The notes under the pieces: model-generated
Seen by the model: only the letters and a program-made list of their open reading frames with translations
Told to the model about the DNA's origin: nothing
The model's database searches: none
Part shown: piece after piece, positions 53,695-63,525 of the stretch
How positions within the stretch are numbered: the first letter of the stretch is position 1
Layout of the letters: every line of letters begins with the position of its first letter
Assembly: GCA_024639405.1 (NCBI GenBank)
Contig: JAHEIL010000013.1
Span: 44,979 to 108,978 of the forward strand
Direction: 5' to 3'
From: Crocinitomicaceae bacterium
GTDB lineage: Bacteria > Bacteroidota > Bacteroidia > Flavobacteriales_D > Crocinitomicaceae
Length of the DNA: 64,000 bases
Position numbers and translations under genes: made by a program

Positions 53695-54356
53695 GCCTTT
53701 TTTGGGGTGAAGAAATCTTTTAAATAAAATGGCTCAAAATAAGCAACATCTTCAAATTCTTGTCGATTAAATTTTATCGTTGCAGCTGGTATTTGACCTT
53801 TTGCAGAAGCATGAATTGTTGCATCAATTTTACAATTTCGCCCCTTCCAACTTTCTACTAATTTAGTTGCACCATCACCAAAATAAACAAAAGGTTCAAA
53901 ATCTTGGTAAGAATTCTCATCAATGACATCCGCAGAAATCTCTTTTAATATTTTTAATGACGGAGAATAAATCGCATTAAAAACTTCCATACGACGGGCG
54001 TCAATTACAGAACACAAATTATAATCTGGGTAAAAATCTTTTGCTAATTGTGCCAATGAATACAATGCATCTATCGCAATTAAAGGAATGCCTAACGCAT
54101 AACACAATCCTTTTGCCGTAGAAACCCCAATTCTTAATCCAGTATATGAACCTGGTCCTGATGCAACAGAAATTGCAGCAAGACTTTCAAGTTTTAAATC
54201 GGCTTCTTCTAATATTGCTGCAATAAACAGTGTCAGGTTCTCACCGTGTGAATATTCTAAATCATTGCTTTCTTTCAATGCAATAAGTTCCCCATCCATA
54301 GAAATGGCCACTGAACAAACTTTTGTTGATGTTTCAATGTGTAGCAAATAATTCAT
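53691..54356 (-). CDS. tsaB: tRNA threonylcarbamoyladenosine biosynthesis protein TsaB
   Basis: LHIETSTKVCSVAI, ASGPGSYTGLRIGVSTAKGLCYA. Confidence 0.94.
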   Translation of the reverse strand: MNYLLHIETSTKVCSVAISMDGELIALKESNDLEYSHGENLTLFIAAILEEADLKLESLAAISVASGPGSYTGLRIGVSTAKGLCYALGIPLIAIDALYSLAQLAKDFYPDYNLCSVIDARRMEVFNAIYSPSLKILKEISADVIDENSYQDFEPFVYFGDGATKLVESWKGRNCKIDATIHASAKGQIPAATIKFNRQEFEDVAYFEPFYLKDFFTPKKA

Positions 54357-55051
54357 TTTTTCACTTCTAATTTAAATCCTATCCCATGAACATTTTGAAT
54401 ATGAATTGCTTGGTCATCTGCAAAATACTTTCTCAATTTTGTAATGAAAACATCCAAACTTCTTCCGACAAAATAATCATCTTGTCCCCAAACTGCGTTT
54501 AAAACCAATTCACGGGGCACTACTTGATTCATAAACTTACAAAGTATTTTAAGGATATGTGCTTCCTTTTTCGTTAAGGTCTTTTCAAAATTAGGATGCT
54601 TTAAAGTGAAGTTAACTGTATCAAATTGAAAATCACTGATAGTGATAATTAGCTCATCTTCAACTTCTTTATGTATGTTCACACGCTTCAATAAAGCTGT
54701 TAAGCGCAATTGTAATTCTTCTACACTAAATGGTTTTGTCAAATAATCATCACCACCCGACTTAAATCCTTCAATTTTATCTTCAGTCATTGCTTTTGCC
54801 GTCAAAAATAAAATTGGAATTGACTTATCAATAACACGAACATCCTTCGCTAATGAAAACCCATCTTTTTTAGGCATCATGACATCAAAAATACACAAAT
54901 GAAAAACCTCTTCATTGAAGCGTTTAAAACCTTCTGCTCCATCACTACACAAAGTAACTTGATAGCCTTCAGATTTCAAATGATCTGAAATGATGAATCC
55001 AAGACTTGTATCATCTTCAACCAGTAAAATTTTAATTTTCATGTGTGTCAA
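54353..55051 (-). CDS. OmpR-type response regulator (RprY-like), no adjacent kinase
   Basis: Receiver LLVEDD...DVMMPKKDGF...PFSVEEL plus winged helix ending NVHGIGFKLEV. Confidence 0.9.
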   Translation of the reverse strand: MTHMKIKILLVEDDTSLGFIISDHLKSEGYQVTLCSDGAEGFKRFNEEVFHLCIFDVMMPKKDGFSLAKDVRVIDKSIPILFLTAKAMTEDKIEGFKSGGDDYLTKPFSVEELQLRLTALLKRVNIHKEVEDELIITISDFQFDTVNFTLKHPNFEKTLTKKEAHILKILCKFMNQVVPRELVLNAVWGQDDYFVGRSLDVFITKLRKYFADDQAIHIQNVHGIGFKLEVKK

Positions 55052-55074
55052 TTGTTTGATAAAAGTACAAAACT

Positions 55075-55160
55075 ATCTAAAATAAACAAGCGCTTTAAAC
55101 GGGTGTCTAAAGCGCTTGTTTTACTAATCAACCTAACCTACTACTACTGCAACAAAGGTA
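55075..55160 (-). ncRNA. Candidate small RNA / attenuator unit: -7 element 55160-55153, terminator 55121-55084
   Basis: Minus strand TACCTTTG followed ~30 nt later by AAACAAGCGCTTTA-GACACCCGTT-TAAAGCGCTTGTTTATTTT (14-bp perfect stem). Confidence 0.6.
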
Positions 55161-55319
55161 AAGAAATTTAAAGCACTAAAAACTATTTTAACATAAATTT
55201 AATTTTTTAGTTGAATCATTATAGCATGAATTGTAAAACATTATAGATATATGTACTAATTGATTAATAAACGAATTATTCTTATTAATTTTAAACATAA
55301 ATTTTATCAACCTTAAAAA

Positions 55320-55991
55320 ATGGTAAAAATATTAGTTATTGATGACGAGGAAGATATCCGTGAATTGTTGAAATACAATTTATTAAAAGAAGGATATGAA
55401 GTTGAAACAGCTGAAAACGGCCAGGTAGGAATTCAGCGATTAAAGCTTTTCAATCCAGATCTAATCATTTTAGATGTGATGATGCCAGGAATGGATGGCA
55501 TTGAAGTATGTGAATACATTCGCAACACATCTGAATACCAAAAAACACTCATTTGTTTCTTAACAGCGCGCAATGAAGATTATAGCCAAATTGCTGGACT
55601 TGATGCTGGCGCTGATGATTATGTAGCAAAACCTGTAAAACCAAAAGTACTTGTTAGTAGAATCAATGCTTTATTGCGAAGAAAAGGCATGTTACAAGAT
55701 GTAGAAAAAAACGATAAAAAAGGACTCATCATTAACCGTGAAAAATATTTAGTAGAGAAAGGCGCTGATGAAATACATTTACCAAGAAAAGAATTTGAAT
55801 TGTTAGCCTTATTAGCTTCAAGGCCTGACTATGTGTTTGAACGAGAAGTCATTTTAGAAAAAGTTTGGGGATCAGAAATAGTTGTTGGGGATCGTACAAT
55901 TGATGTTCATGTGAGAAAATTACGTGAGAAAATTGGGGAAGATTACATCAAAACAATTAAAGGAATTGGTTATAAATTTATCGAACAATAA
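55320..55991 (+). CDS. PhoB-like OmpR-family response regulator (RR1)
   Basis: ILVIDDEEDIRELLKYNL, DVMMPGMDGIEVCEYIR, DRTIDVHVRKLREKIGEDYIKTIKGIGYKF. Confidence 0.93.
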   Translation: MVKILVIDDEEDIRELLKYNLLKEGYEVETAENGQVGIQRLKLFNPDLIILDVMMPGMDGIEVCEYIRNTSEYQKTLICFLTARNEDYSQIAGLDAGADDYVAKPVKPKVLVSRINALLRRKGMLQDVEKNDKKGLIINREKYLVEKGADEIHLPRKEFELLALLASRPDYVFEREVILEKVWGSEIVVGDRTIDVHVRKLREKIGEDYIKTIKGIGYKFIEQ

Positions 55992-56020
55992 ACCTTTAGA
56001 TTAACATCTTATTGCTTATA

Positions 56021-56099
56021 TGTTAACCCAATGTTAACATCAATTAATAATCTAGTAACTATTCAGTAATTACTTAATAAAGCCATAGCCGTTTCTTTG
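56021..56099 (+). promoter_or_regulatory. 11-bp-phased direct-repeat array plus -7-like TTTCTTTG upstream of TonB receptor
   Basis: TGTTAAC (56021), TGTTAAC (56032), ATTAATA (56043), AGTAACT (56054), AGTAATT (56065); CCGTTTCTTTG with TTTCTTTG at 56092. Confidence 0.6.
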
Positions 56100-56119
56100 T
56101 ACCGAAAAAAATCAAAGAA

Positions 56120-58957
56120 ATGAATAAGTTAATTACAATCCTACTTTTACTCTTCTTTTTCCAACTTTCTTTTGCTCAAAATGGAGTTGTTAAAGGGAAA
56201 ATTATCGACAAAACAACCAAGGAAACTATTCCAGGAGCGAAAGTCTCAATTGATCAAACTGCATTTGCTGCAATGACAGATTTTGATGGAGCATTCACGT
56301 TTAAAGATGTTCCTTATGGTTCCTACAAAATCAGTGTAAAATACCCTCAGTATCAAAATCCTGATAATGTTCAATTTAAACTTTACAGCGCAGATACCAT
56401 GCGCATAGAAATTGAATTGGAAAAAATAGTCAAAGAAATTGGTGGTATTACAGTAAAAGGTAAATCGAATAAAGAATCAACAGGTACCTTATTAACCTTA
56501 CAACGAAAAAGTGCAACAGTTTTAGACGGTATTTCGCAAGAGGCGATGAAAAAAACACCTGATTCAAAAGCAAGTGATGTTTTAAAACGCGTTAGTGGTG
56601 CTAGTGTTCAAGACAATAAATTTGTTGTAATCCGTGGATTAAGTGATCGTTACAATTTTGCTTTAATTAATGGTGCGCCACTTCCAAGTACAGAAAGTGA
56701 TAAAAAAGCATTTTCATTTGATATATTTCCATCTAATATGTTGGACAACTTAATGATTATCAAAACAGCTACACCTGATTTACCAGGAGAATTTGCTGGA
56801 GGTGTGATTCAAATCAATACTTCAGAACCAAAAGACAAGAACTTTCAAAGCATTCAAATTGGTGGTGCGTACAATGCAATTACTACGTTTAAAAACTTCA
56901 GAACTTATGATGGTTCAAGCTTAGATTTCTTAGGTTTAGGTTCTTCGGATCGTCAAATACCGACTTCATTACCTGCTACTGCAACATTTGCTTCATTGAC
57001 TAGTGCTGAAAAAGCAAATCTTGCAAAAGGTGTTAATTTTTCATGGAGTACCAATGACAAAATGGCTATGCCGAATAGCAGTCTTCAATACTCATTAGGC
57101 CGTTCTTATAAAAAAGACGAAAAAGAATTTGGTTTTGTTTTAGCATACAGTTATCAAAACAATTTACAAACAAATAACATTACCAGAAGAGAATTTGAAG
57201 AACAAAGTACGGGTGTTATTAAGAAAATGGAATTAAACGATGATGTTTACACGCAAACAGTTTTAAATAGTGGAATGTTAAATGCAACATTTAAATTAAA
57301 TAAGAAAAATAAATTCTCATTTAAAAACTTGTATTCTATCAATAGTGAAGACCGTGTCAATATCCGAAAAGGAGTAAGAGAATTAGACAATGACCCACAT
57401 TTCTTTGAAAAATCTACCAACATTTGGTACACACAAAATAATTTATTTACTTCTCAACTTTTAGGAGAACATGATATTAAAAAAGGGAAATTAAACTGGA
57501 ACATTGGCTTCAGTGATGTACAACGAAATGTCCCTAACCTTCGAAGAATTGTTTACCGTAAATTAGCGTTAACAGAAGACGATCCTAACGAACAATATGT
57601 TGCAGTTATTCAAAATAATGGAACAATTCCAACTGCTGCTGGAAATATGTTTTGGTCTACAAACAATGAGAAAATTGCAAGTTTCAAATATGACTATGTG
57701 TTGCCATTTAAATTCAAGGAAACTGAAAATGAATTTAAAATTGGAGGTTTTCACCAATACAGAACAAGAGACTTTGTTGCAAGAAACTTTGGGTTTTCTC
57801 AATACAAACCAACAGGAAGTTCATTTAATAGTCAAATTTTATTGTTGCCAGAAGATCAATTATTCTCTTCAGAAAATTTAGGATTAATGAGTAATGGTCA
57901 AGGAGGATTCAAATTAGAAGAAGCATCTAAAGTGAATGATAGTTACCAAGCAAACTCTTTGTTAAATGCAGGATTTTTGATGTTGGATACGAAACCATTA
58001 GAAAAATTAAGATTAGTTGGTGGTGTTCGATTAGAATCTTACAACCAACAATTTAGTTACATAGAATTCGGTTCTAACAAACAAATCAATATAGATACGA
58101 CAGTAGTAGATTTATTACCATCAATTAACCTGATTTATAACTTGCATAAGAAAATGAATATTCGTTTAGCTTATTACAAAACAGTATCTCGACCAGAATT
58201 TAGAGAATTAGCACCTTTTGCATTTTATAATTTCGTATTAGACAATGTTCTTTCTGGAAACGATAAATTGAAAAGAGCATTAATCAATAATTACGATGTA
58301 CGTTTTGAATATTTTTTTAAAGAAAACCAAATGGTTAGTGTGTCAGGTTTCTACAAAGATTTCACTGATCCAATTGAGTTAATCAATAGAACAGGAACTT
58401 CAGGAGCACCAGAATTATATTATTCAAATGTTTCAAAAGTTATTAATTATGGTGTTGAATTAGAATACAGAGTAAACCTAGACTTTATGTCAAAAAACAA
58501 AGAACATAAATTCTGGAGTAGAACAGCATTGTACACCAATTTATCGTTGATTAAATCAAAAGTTAACTTAGATGGCTTCTTTGGTTCTGGAGTTGAACGA
58601 CCATTACAAGGACAGTCACCTTATATTGTAAATGCTGGATTGAATTACAATTCATTGAAAAATGATTGGTCAGTTAACTTATCTTATAATATTGTTGGAC
58701 AACGTATATACATTGTAGGAAACGATCAAGAACCTAGTGTTTGGGAAAACGGAAGAAATGTTGTTGATTTACAAGTATCTAAAAAGATCAAACAATTTGA
58801 CATTCGTTTCTCTGTAAAAGATATTTTAGCTCAAAAACTAATTTACTTCCAAGATTTAAACAACAATCAAAAATTTGATGATGGTACAGATAATACATGG
58901 CAAGAATCATCTTTTGGAAGTACCGTTTCACTTTCTATCAAATACAATTTTAAATAA
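56120..58957 (+). CDS. TonB-dependent outer-membrane receptor with carboxypeptidase-regulatory-like N-terminal domain
   Basis: GVVKGKIIDKTTKETIPGAKVSI...; plug DVLKRVSGASVQDNKFVVIRGLSDRY; C-terminal beta-barrel ending SIKYNFK. Confidence 0.92.
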   Translation: MNKLITILLLLFFFQLSFAQNGVVKGKIIDKTTKETIPGAKVSIDQTAFAAMTDFDGAFTFKDVPYGSYKISVKYPQYQNPDNVQFKLYSADTMRIEIELEKIVKEIGGITVKGKSNKESTGTLLTLQRKSATVLDGISQEAMKKTPDSKASDVLKRVSGASVQDNKFVVIRGLSDRYNFALINGAPLPSTESDKKAFSFDIFPSNMLDNLMIIKTATPDLPGEFAGGVIQINTSEPKDKNFQSIQIGGAYNAITTFKNFRTYDGSSLDFLGLGSSDRQIPTSLPATATFASLTSAEKANLAKGVNFSWSTNDKMAMPNSSLQYSLGRSYKKDEKEFGFVLAYSYQNNLQTNNITRREFEEQSTGVIKKMELNDDVYTQTVLNSGMLNATFKLNKKNKFSFKNLYSINSEDRVNIRKGVRELDNDPHFFEKSTNIWYTQNNLFTSQLLGEHDIKKGKLNWNIGFSDVQRNVPNLRRIVYRKLALTEDDPNEQYVAVIQNNGTIPTAAGNMFWSTNNEKIASFKYDYVLPFKFKETENEFKIGGFHQYRTRDFVARNFGFSQYKPTGSSFNSQILLLPEDQLFSSENLGLMSNGQGGFKLEEASKVNDSYQANSLLNAGFLMLDTKPLEKLRLVGGVRLESYNQQFSYIEFGSNKQINIDTTVVDLLPSINLIYNLHKKMNIRLAYYKTVSRPEFRELAPFAFYNFVLDNVLSGNDKLKRALINNYDVRFEYFFKENQMVSVSGFYKDFTDPIELINRTGTSGAPELYYSNVSKVINYGVELEYRVNLDFMSKNKEHKFWSRTALYTNLSLIKSKVNLDGFFGSGVERPLQGQSPYIVNAGLNYNSLKNDWSVNLSYNIVGQRIYIVGNDQEPSVWENGRNVVDLQVSKKIKQFDIRFSVKDILAQKLIYFQDLNNNQKFDDGTDNTWQESSFGSTVSLSIKYNFK

Positions 58958-58975
58958 TAACTATTTAAATATATA

Positions 58976-59005
58976 AAAAGGTGAGGCTTAAGTCTCACCT
59001 TTTTT
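58976..59005 (+). terminator. Intrinsic terminator after TonB receptor
   Basis: AAAAAGGTGAG...CTCACCTTTTTT. Confidence 0.9.
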
Positions 59006-59041
59006 GTTTCTAAATATACTATCATCTGATATAAAATTCAA

Positions 59042-59131
59042 TGTTAAGAAATAAATCACATCTATTAATATAAAGATAATTTAAGGATAAAAATAGAATA
59101 ACGCAACACGAAAAGAATGTCCGTTACTTTG
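59042..59131 (+). promoter_or_regulatory. 11-bp-phased repeat array plus TTACTTTG upstream of the T9SS cargo gene
   Basis: TGTTAAG (59042), AAATCAC (59053), ATTAATA (59064), GATAATT (59075), GATAAAA (59086), AATAACG (59097); CCGTTACTTTG with TTACTTTG at 59124. Confidence 0.45.
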
Positions 59132-59154
59132 CTTCAGATATAAAAAAGAAAAAA

Positions 59155-61689
59155 ATGAAAAATTATTACTTTACAATTTTAGCGCTTTGCTTTTCTGCTG
59201 CTTTGAATGCACAAGAAGCATTTTGGACTGTAACCAACTACCGTGGTGCATTTCCTGTAACAGACAACACAACTGCTACTAACTGGGCAAGTGGATGGTC
59301 AAATTTTGATCCTGAAAATGCAGTTTATGGAGCACCAACTACAACAATATCTGCTGACATTACTACAAATACTACATTAAGTGGAATCGTATTGTTACAA
59401 AATAAAGTATTTGTTAAAAACAATGCTATTTTAACGATTCAACCAGGTACAATTATTCGTGGTGATAAATTAACTCAAGGCACATTAATCATTACTCGTG
59501 GTGCAAAAATCATTGCTAACGGAACGGCTACAAACCCGATTGTTATGACATCTAACGAAGCAGTTGGTGCGCGTAACGAAGGAGATTGGGGTGGTTTAGT
59601 AATCTTAGGATTGGCTAAAAACAACCAACCAGGTGGTGTAGCAAATGTTGAAGGTTTAGTTGTTTCAACTGACACTCAATTTGGAGGTAATTTTGATAAT
59701 GACAACTCAGGTATTTTAAAATATGTACGTGTTGAATTTTCTGGAATTGCATTGCAACCAAATAAAGAAACAAATGGAATTACATTTGGATCTGTAGGGT
59801 CTGCAACACAAGTTGATTATGTTCAAGTTTCTTTTTCAGGAGATGATTCATTTGAATGGTTTGGTGGAACAGTTAATTGTAAACACTTAATCGCTTACAG
59901 AGGATTAGATGACGATTTCGATACTGACTTTGGATACAGAGGTAAAGTTCAATTTGGATTAGCTATTCGTGATAAAGATCTATCTGATGCACCAGGTGAT
60001 TCAAATTGTTTTGAATCAGATAATGATGCTACTGGAAGTGCTGCTCAACCTAAAACTAGTCCAATTTTTTCTAACATGACAATTGTTGGTCCAAAAGGAA
60101 ATGGTACAATCGTATTACCTACAGGTGAGAAATTTGAAAAAGCATTTAGATTAAGAAGAAATACTGCAACAAGTGTATTTAATTCATTAATTACAGGATG
60201 GGAAAAAGGATTGTCTATTGAAAATGCTCCAACAGTTGCTAATACAAATGGAGATACTTTAAAATTTGGGAACAATTCATTAAGTAACTTTGCAACTAAT
60301 GCAAATGTAATAACTTCTATAGATGCTTCAGTTGCTTTCTATGCAGGTATGTTTAATGCAAATTCAAATGACTCTACAAATACAATTGCACAAATCAATT
60401 GGGTTAGTTTGTTTCCTGCTTTAGGAACTGCTCCAGATGCACGTTTAAATTCAACTTCAACAGTTGCTACAACTGCAAGTTTTATGGCTAACAAATTCTA
60501 TAACTTACCAACTCCAACTGCAACACTAAGTTATACTTATTGTGCTGGTGCAACTGCAACTGCTTTAACTGCAACTGCTGTAACAGGTAATTCTTTGAAA
60601 TGGTATACACAAGCAACTGGTGGAACAGCTTCAACTACTGCTCCAACTCCTGCTACAAGTACAGCTGGTACATATACTTACTATGTTAGTCAAACAAACG
60701 CTGCTGGTGATGAGAGTAAAAGAGTAGCAATTACTGTAACTGTTAATGCTGCGCCTGCAGTACCTACAATTACAGCAAATGGACCTACTACTTTTTGTAC
60801 AGGTGGAAATGTTGTTTTAACTTCAAGTGCTACAACAGGTAATGTTTGGTCAACAAATGCTACAATTGATTCTATAATAGTTAATACTTCAGGTTCATAT
60901 ACAGTAACTTATACAGATGTTAACGGATGTTCTGCTACTTCAGCTCCTACAACTGTTAACGTTAGTAATGCTCCAGTACCAACAATCAATGCAAGTGCAA
61001 CAAGCGGATGTTCAGGTGATACAATTGTTTTAACTGCCTCTACATCTGATTCTTATACTTGGTCAAATGGTGCTACAACACAAGCAATTAACGTTATAGC
61101 TGGTGATACTTTCACAGTTGTTTCTACTAATTCAAATGCTTGTAATGGAGTTGGTACTTCTGCACCAGTTATAATTACATTTACTCAAACACCTACAGCT
61201 GCTGGTTCATTTACAATCAATGGTAATATCGTAACATTTGCGAATACATCTACAAATGCTACATCTTATTCATGGGATTTTGATGATTTCACAAACTCTT
61301 CTGCAATGGCACCAACACACGCTTTTGCTGGAAATGGGGTTTACAATGTTGTTTTAACTGCAATTAATGGTGCATGTCAAAACACAGCTGAATTAACCGT
61401 AGCAATTACAGTAGGTGTAGAAGAATTAGCTGGATTAGAAGAAGTAAAATTATTCCCTAACCCAACTTCATCTAATGCAATGATGGTAATTAATTCTAAA
61501 GAAAACACAACTGCATCAATTGCAATTGTAAATCAATTAGGTCAATTAATTTCTACAAATACTATTACATTATTAGCTAAAGAAAACAACTTTGATTTAA
61601 ATGTTAACACATTTGATAATGGAATTTACACTGTAATTATTTCTACTGAATTAGGAAATGTTACAAGAAGATTAGTTGTACAAAAATAA
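59155..61689 (+). CDS. Large secreted T9SS type A sorting-domain protein with PKD/Ig-like repeats
   Basis: Signal peptide; PKD-like YSWDFDDFTNSSAMAPTHAF; C-terminal KLFPNPTSSNAMMV...GIYTVIISTELGNVTRRLVVQK. Confidence 0.88.
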   Translation: MKNYYFTILALCFSAALNAQEAFWTVTNYRGAFPVTDNTTATNWASGWSNFDPENAVYGAPTTTISADITTNTTLSGIVLLQNKVFVKNNAILTIQPGTIIRGDKLTQGTLIITRGAKIIANGTATNPIVMTSNEAVGARNEGDWGGLVILGLAKNNQPGGVANVEGLVVSTDTQFGGNFDNDNSGILKYVRVEFSGIALQPNKETNGITFGSVGSATQVDYVQVSFSGDDSFEWFGGTVNCKHLIAYRGLDDDFDTDFGYRGKVQFGLAIRDKDLSDAPGDSNCFESDNDATGSAAQPKTSPIFSNMTIVGPKGNGTIVLPTGEKFEKAFRLRRNTATSVFNSLITGWEKGLSIENAPTVANTNGDTLKFGNNSLSNFATNANVITSIDASVAFYAGMFNANSNDSTNTIAQINWVSLFPALGTAPDARLNSTSTVATTASFMANKFYNLPTPTATLSYTYCAGATATALTATAVTGNSLKWYTQATGGTASTTAPTPATSTAGTYTYYVSQTNAAGDESKRVAITVTVNAAPAVPTITANGPTTFCTGGNVVLTSSATTGNVWSTNATIDSIIVNTSGSYTVTYTDVNGCSATSAPTTVNVSNAPVPTINASATSGCSGDTIVLTASTSDSYTWSNGATTQAINVIAGDTFTVVSTNSNACNGVGTSAPVIITFTQTPTAAGSFTINGNIVTFANTSTNATSYSWDFDDFTNSSAMAPTHAFAGNGVYNVVLTAINGACQNTAELTVAITVGVEELAGLEEVKLFPNPTSSNAMMVINSKENTTASIAIVNQLGQLISTNTITLLAKENNFDLNVNTFDNGIYTVIISTELGNVTRRLVVQK

Positions 61690-61703
61690 TAATCATACTA
61701 ATG

Positions 61704-61736
61704 AAAGGGTTGGTTTTAAAACCAACCCTTTTTTTT
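61704..61736 (+). terminator. Intrinsic terminator after cargo gene
   Basis: AAAGGGTTGGTTTT/AAAACCAACCCTTTTTTTT. Confidence 0.92.
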
Positions 61737-61748
61737 AATTAATATACT

Positions 61749-62435
61749 ATGGAAAATTTAAAAGGACATACATTACTACTTGTTGATGATGAACAAGATA
61801 TTTTAGATTTTCTTTCTTATAATTTAAAAAAAGAAGGTTTTAAAGTTTTTACTGCTTCTAATGGTGAAGAAGCCGTTAAAATGGTTCAGCAAGTAAATCC
61901 ATCATTAATTGTTATGGACATTATGATGCCTAAAATGGACGGAATTGAAGCGTGCCAAATTATCCGCAAAGACCTAAATATTACTCAGCCAATTATTGCA
62001 TTTTTAACATCTAGATCAGAGGATTATTCTCAAATAGCAGGATTTGAAGCAGGTGCAGATGATTACATTAACAAACCTATTCGGCCTAGACTTTTGATAA
62101 GTAAAGTTGAATCATTATTAAGAAGATTAGACCGCCCTGTTAACTTAGAAAACAGCCTTTCAAATTCATTAAAAATTGATCGTGATAAGTTCATGATTGA
62201 GTTAAATAATGAGAAAATTATTTTGCCTAAAAAAGAATTTGAATTGTTAGAATTATTAGCTAGTAGACCAGGGAAAGTTTACAATAGAGAACAAATATTA
62301 TCTATCGTTTGGGGAAATGAAACGATTGTAGGTGAAAGAACTATTGATGTTCACATCAGAAAATTACGAGAAAAGCTAGGAGATGAGTATATTCGCACTA
62401 TTAAAGGAGTTGGATATACATTTAGCGAAGCGTGA
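61749..62435 (+). CDS. PhoB-like OmpR-family response regulator (RR2)
   Basis: LLLVDDEQDILDFLSYNL, DIMMPKMDGIEACQIIR, ERTIDVHIRKLREKLGDEYIRTIKGVGYTF. Confidence 0.93.
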   Translation: MENLKGHTLLLVDDEQDILDFLSYNLKKEGFKVFTASNGEEAVKMVQQVNPSLIVMDIMMPKMDGIEACQIIRKDLNITQPIIAFLTSRSEDYSQIAGFEAGADDYINKPIRPRLLISKVESLLRRLDRPVNLENSLSNSLKIDRDKFMIELNNEKIILPKKEFELLELLASRPGKVYNREQILSIVWGNETIVGERTIDVHIRKLREKLGDEYIRTIKGVGYTFSEA

Positions 62436-63517
62436 AAAATATAAAACCTATACATTTATTAATTGGAGGAAGTGGGATAATTTTTATAATTACATTAATT
62501 ATATCCTTTATAATTAATTTTCAAATTATTAATTTTCCTCTTTGGGTAATAATCGGATTACCAATAGTAACTGCATTAATTTCTTATGCAGTTTTTTATT
62601 TTTTTATTAAGTATTTCATAAATGATCGTTTAAAAATATTATACCGCTCTATTCGTAAAGATAAATTTACACCTGAAAACTCGATCAAGTTTAAGCTTAC
62701 AGATGATGTAATTGCCGACGCTGAAATAGAAACTCAACGCTGGACAGAAGAGCGAAATAAAGAAATTGTAAAACTTAAAGAACAAGAAGAATTTAGACGT
62801 GAATTTTTGGGGAATTTAGCTCATGAGTTAAAAACACCTGTATTTTCAATTCAAGGTTATATTCTAACTTTATTAGATGGTGGACTAGAAGATGAAACGG
62901 TTAATCGTTCTTTTTTAGAAAGAGCATCTAAAGCAACGGATAGAATGGCTAACATTTTAGATGATTTAGATCAAATAACTAAATTAGAAGTGAATGCGTT
63001 TAAAATTGAGATGCGTTCATTTGATATCAAAGAATTAATCGTAGAAGTATTAGAATCTTTAGAATTAATCGCATCAGAAAAAAACATTACTTTAAAACTT
63101 CACAAAGATTACAACTCAAAATTTGTACAAGGTGATCGTTCTAAAATAGCTCAAGTATTAATAAATCTAATTAGTAATTCCATTTTTTATGGAAATATAA
63201 ATGGTAATACTATAATTAGACTATTTAGTATGGACAATATTATTACAATTGAAGTATCAGATGATGGCCCAGGCATTGAACAACAACATATTCCTCGTTT
63301 ATTTGAACGTTTCTATAGAGTTGAAAAATCACGTAACAGAAATGAAGGTGGTTCAGGATTAGGATTAGCTATCGTTAAACATATAATTGAATCTCATGGA
63401 CAAACAATATCCGTTAGAAGCACAGTAGGAATTGGAAGTACTTTTTCTTTTAGTTTAGATAAAAGTAAAACGCAATCACCTAGTTTATACTCTTCTAGAG
63501 GAATACAAATTAAATAA
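62432..63517 (+). CDS. PhoR-like sensor histidine kinase
   Basis: H-box FLGNLAHELKTPVFSIQGYI, N-box LINLISNSIFYG, G-boxes DDGPGI and GGSGLGLAIVKHIIESHG; overlaps RR2 by 4 nt. Confidence 0.95.
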   Translation: MKNIKPIHLLIGGSGIIFIITLIISFIINFQIINFPLWVIIGLPIVTALISYAVFYFFIKYFINDRLKILYRSIRKDKFTPENSIKFKLTDDVIADAEIETQRWTEERNKEIVKLKEQEEFRREFLGNLAHELKTPVFSIQGYILTLLDGGLEDETVNRSFLERASKATDRMANILDDLDQITKLEVNAFKIEMRSFDIKELIVEVLESLELIASEKNITLKLHKDYNSKFVQGDRSKIAQVLINLISNSIFYGNINGNTIIRLFSMDNIITIEVSDDGPGIEQQHIPRLFERFYRVEKSRNRNEGGSGLGLAIVKHIIESHGQTISVRSTVGIGSTFSFSLDKSKTQSPSLYSSRGIQIK

Positions 63518-63525
63518 AATGAAGA

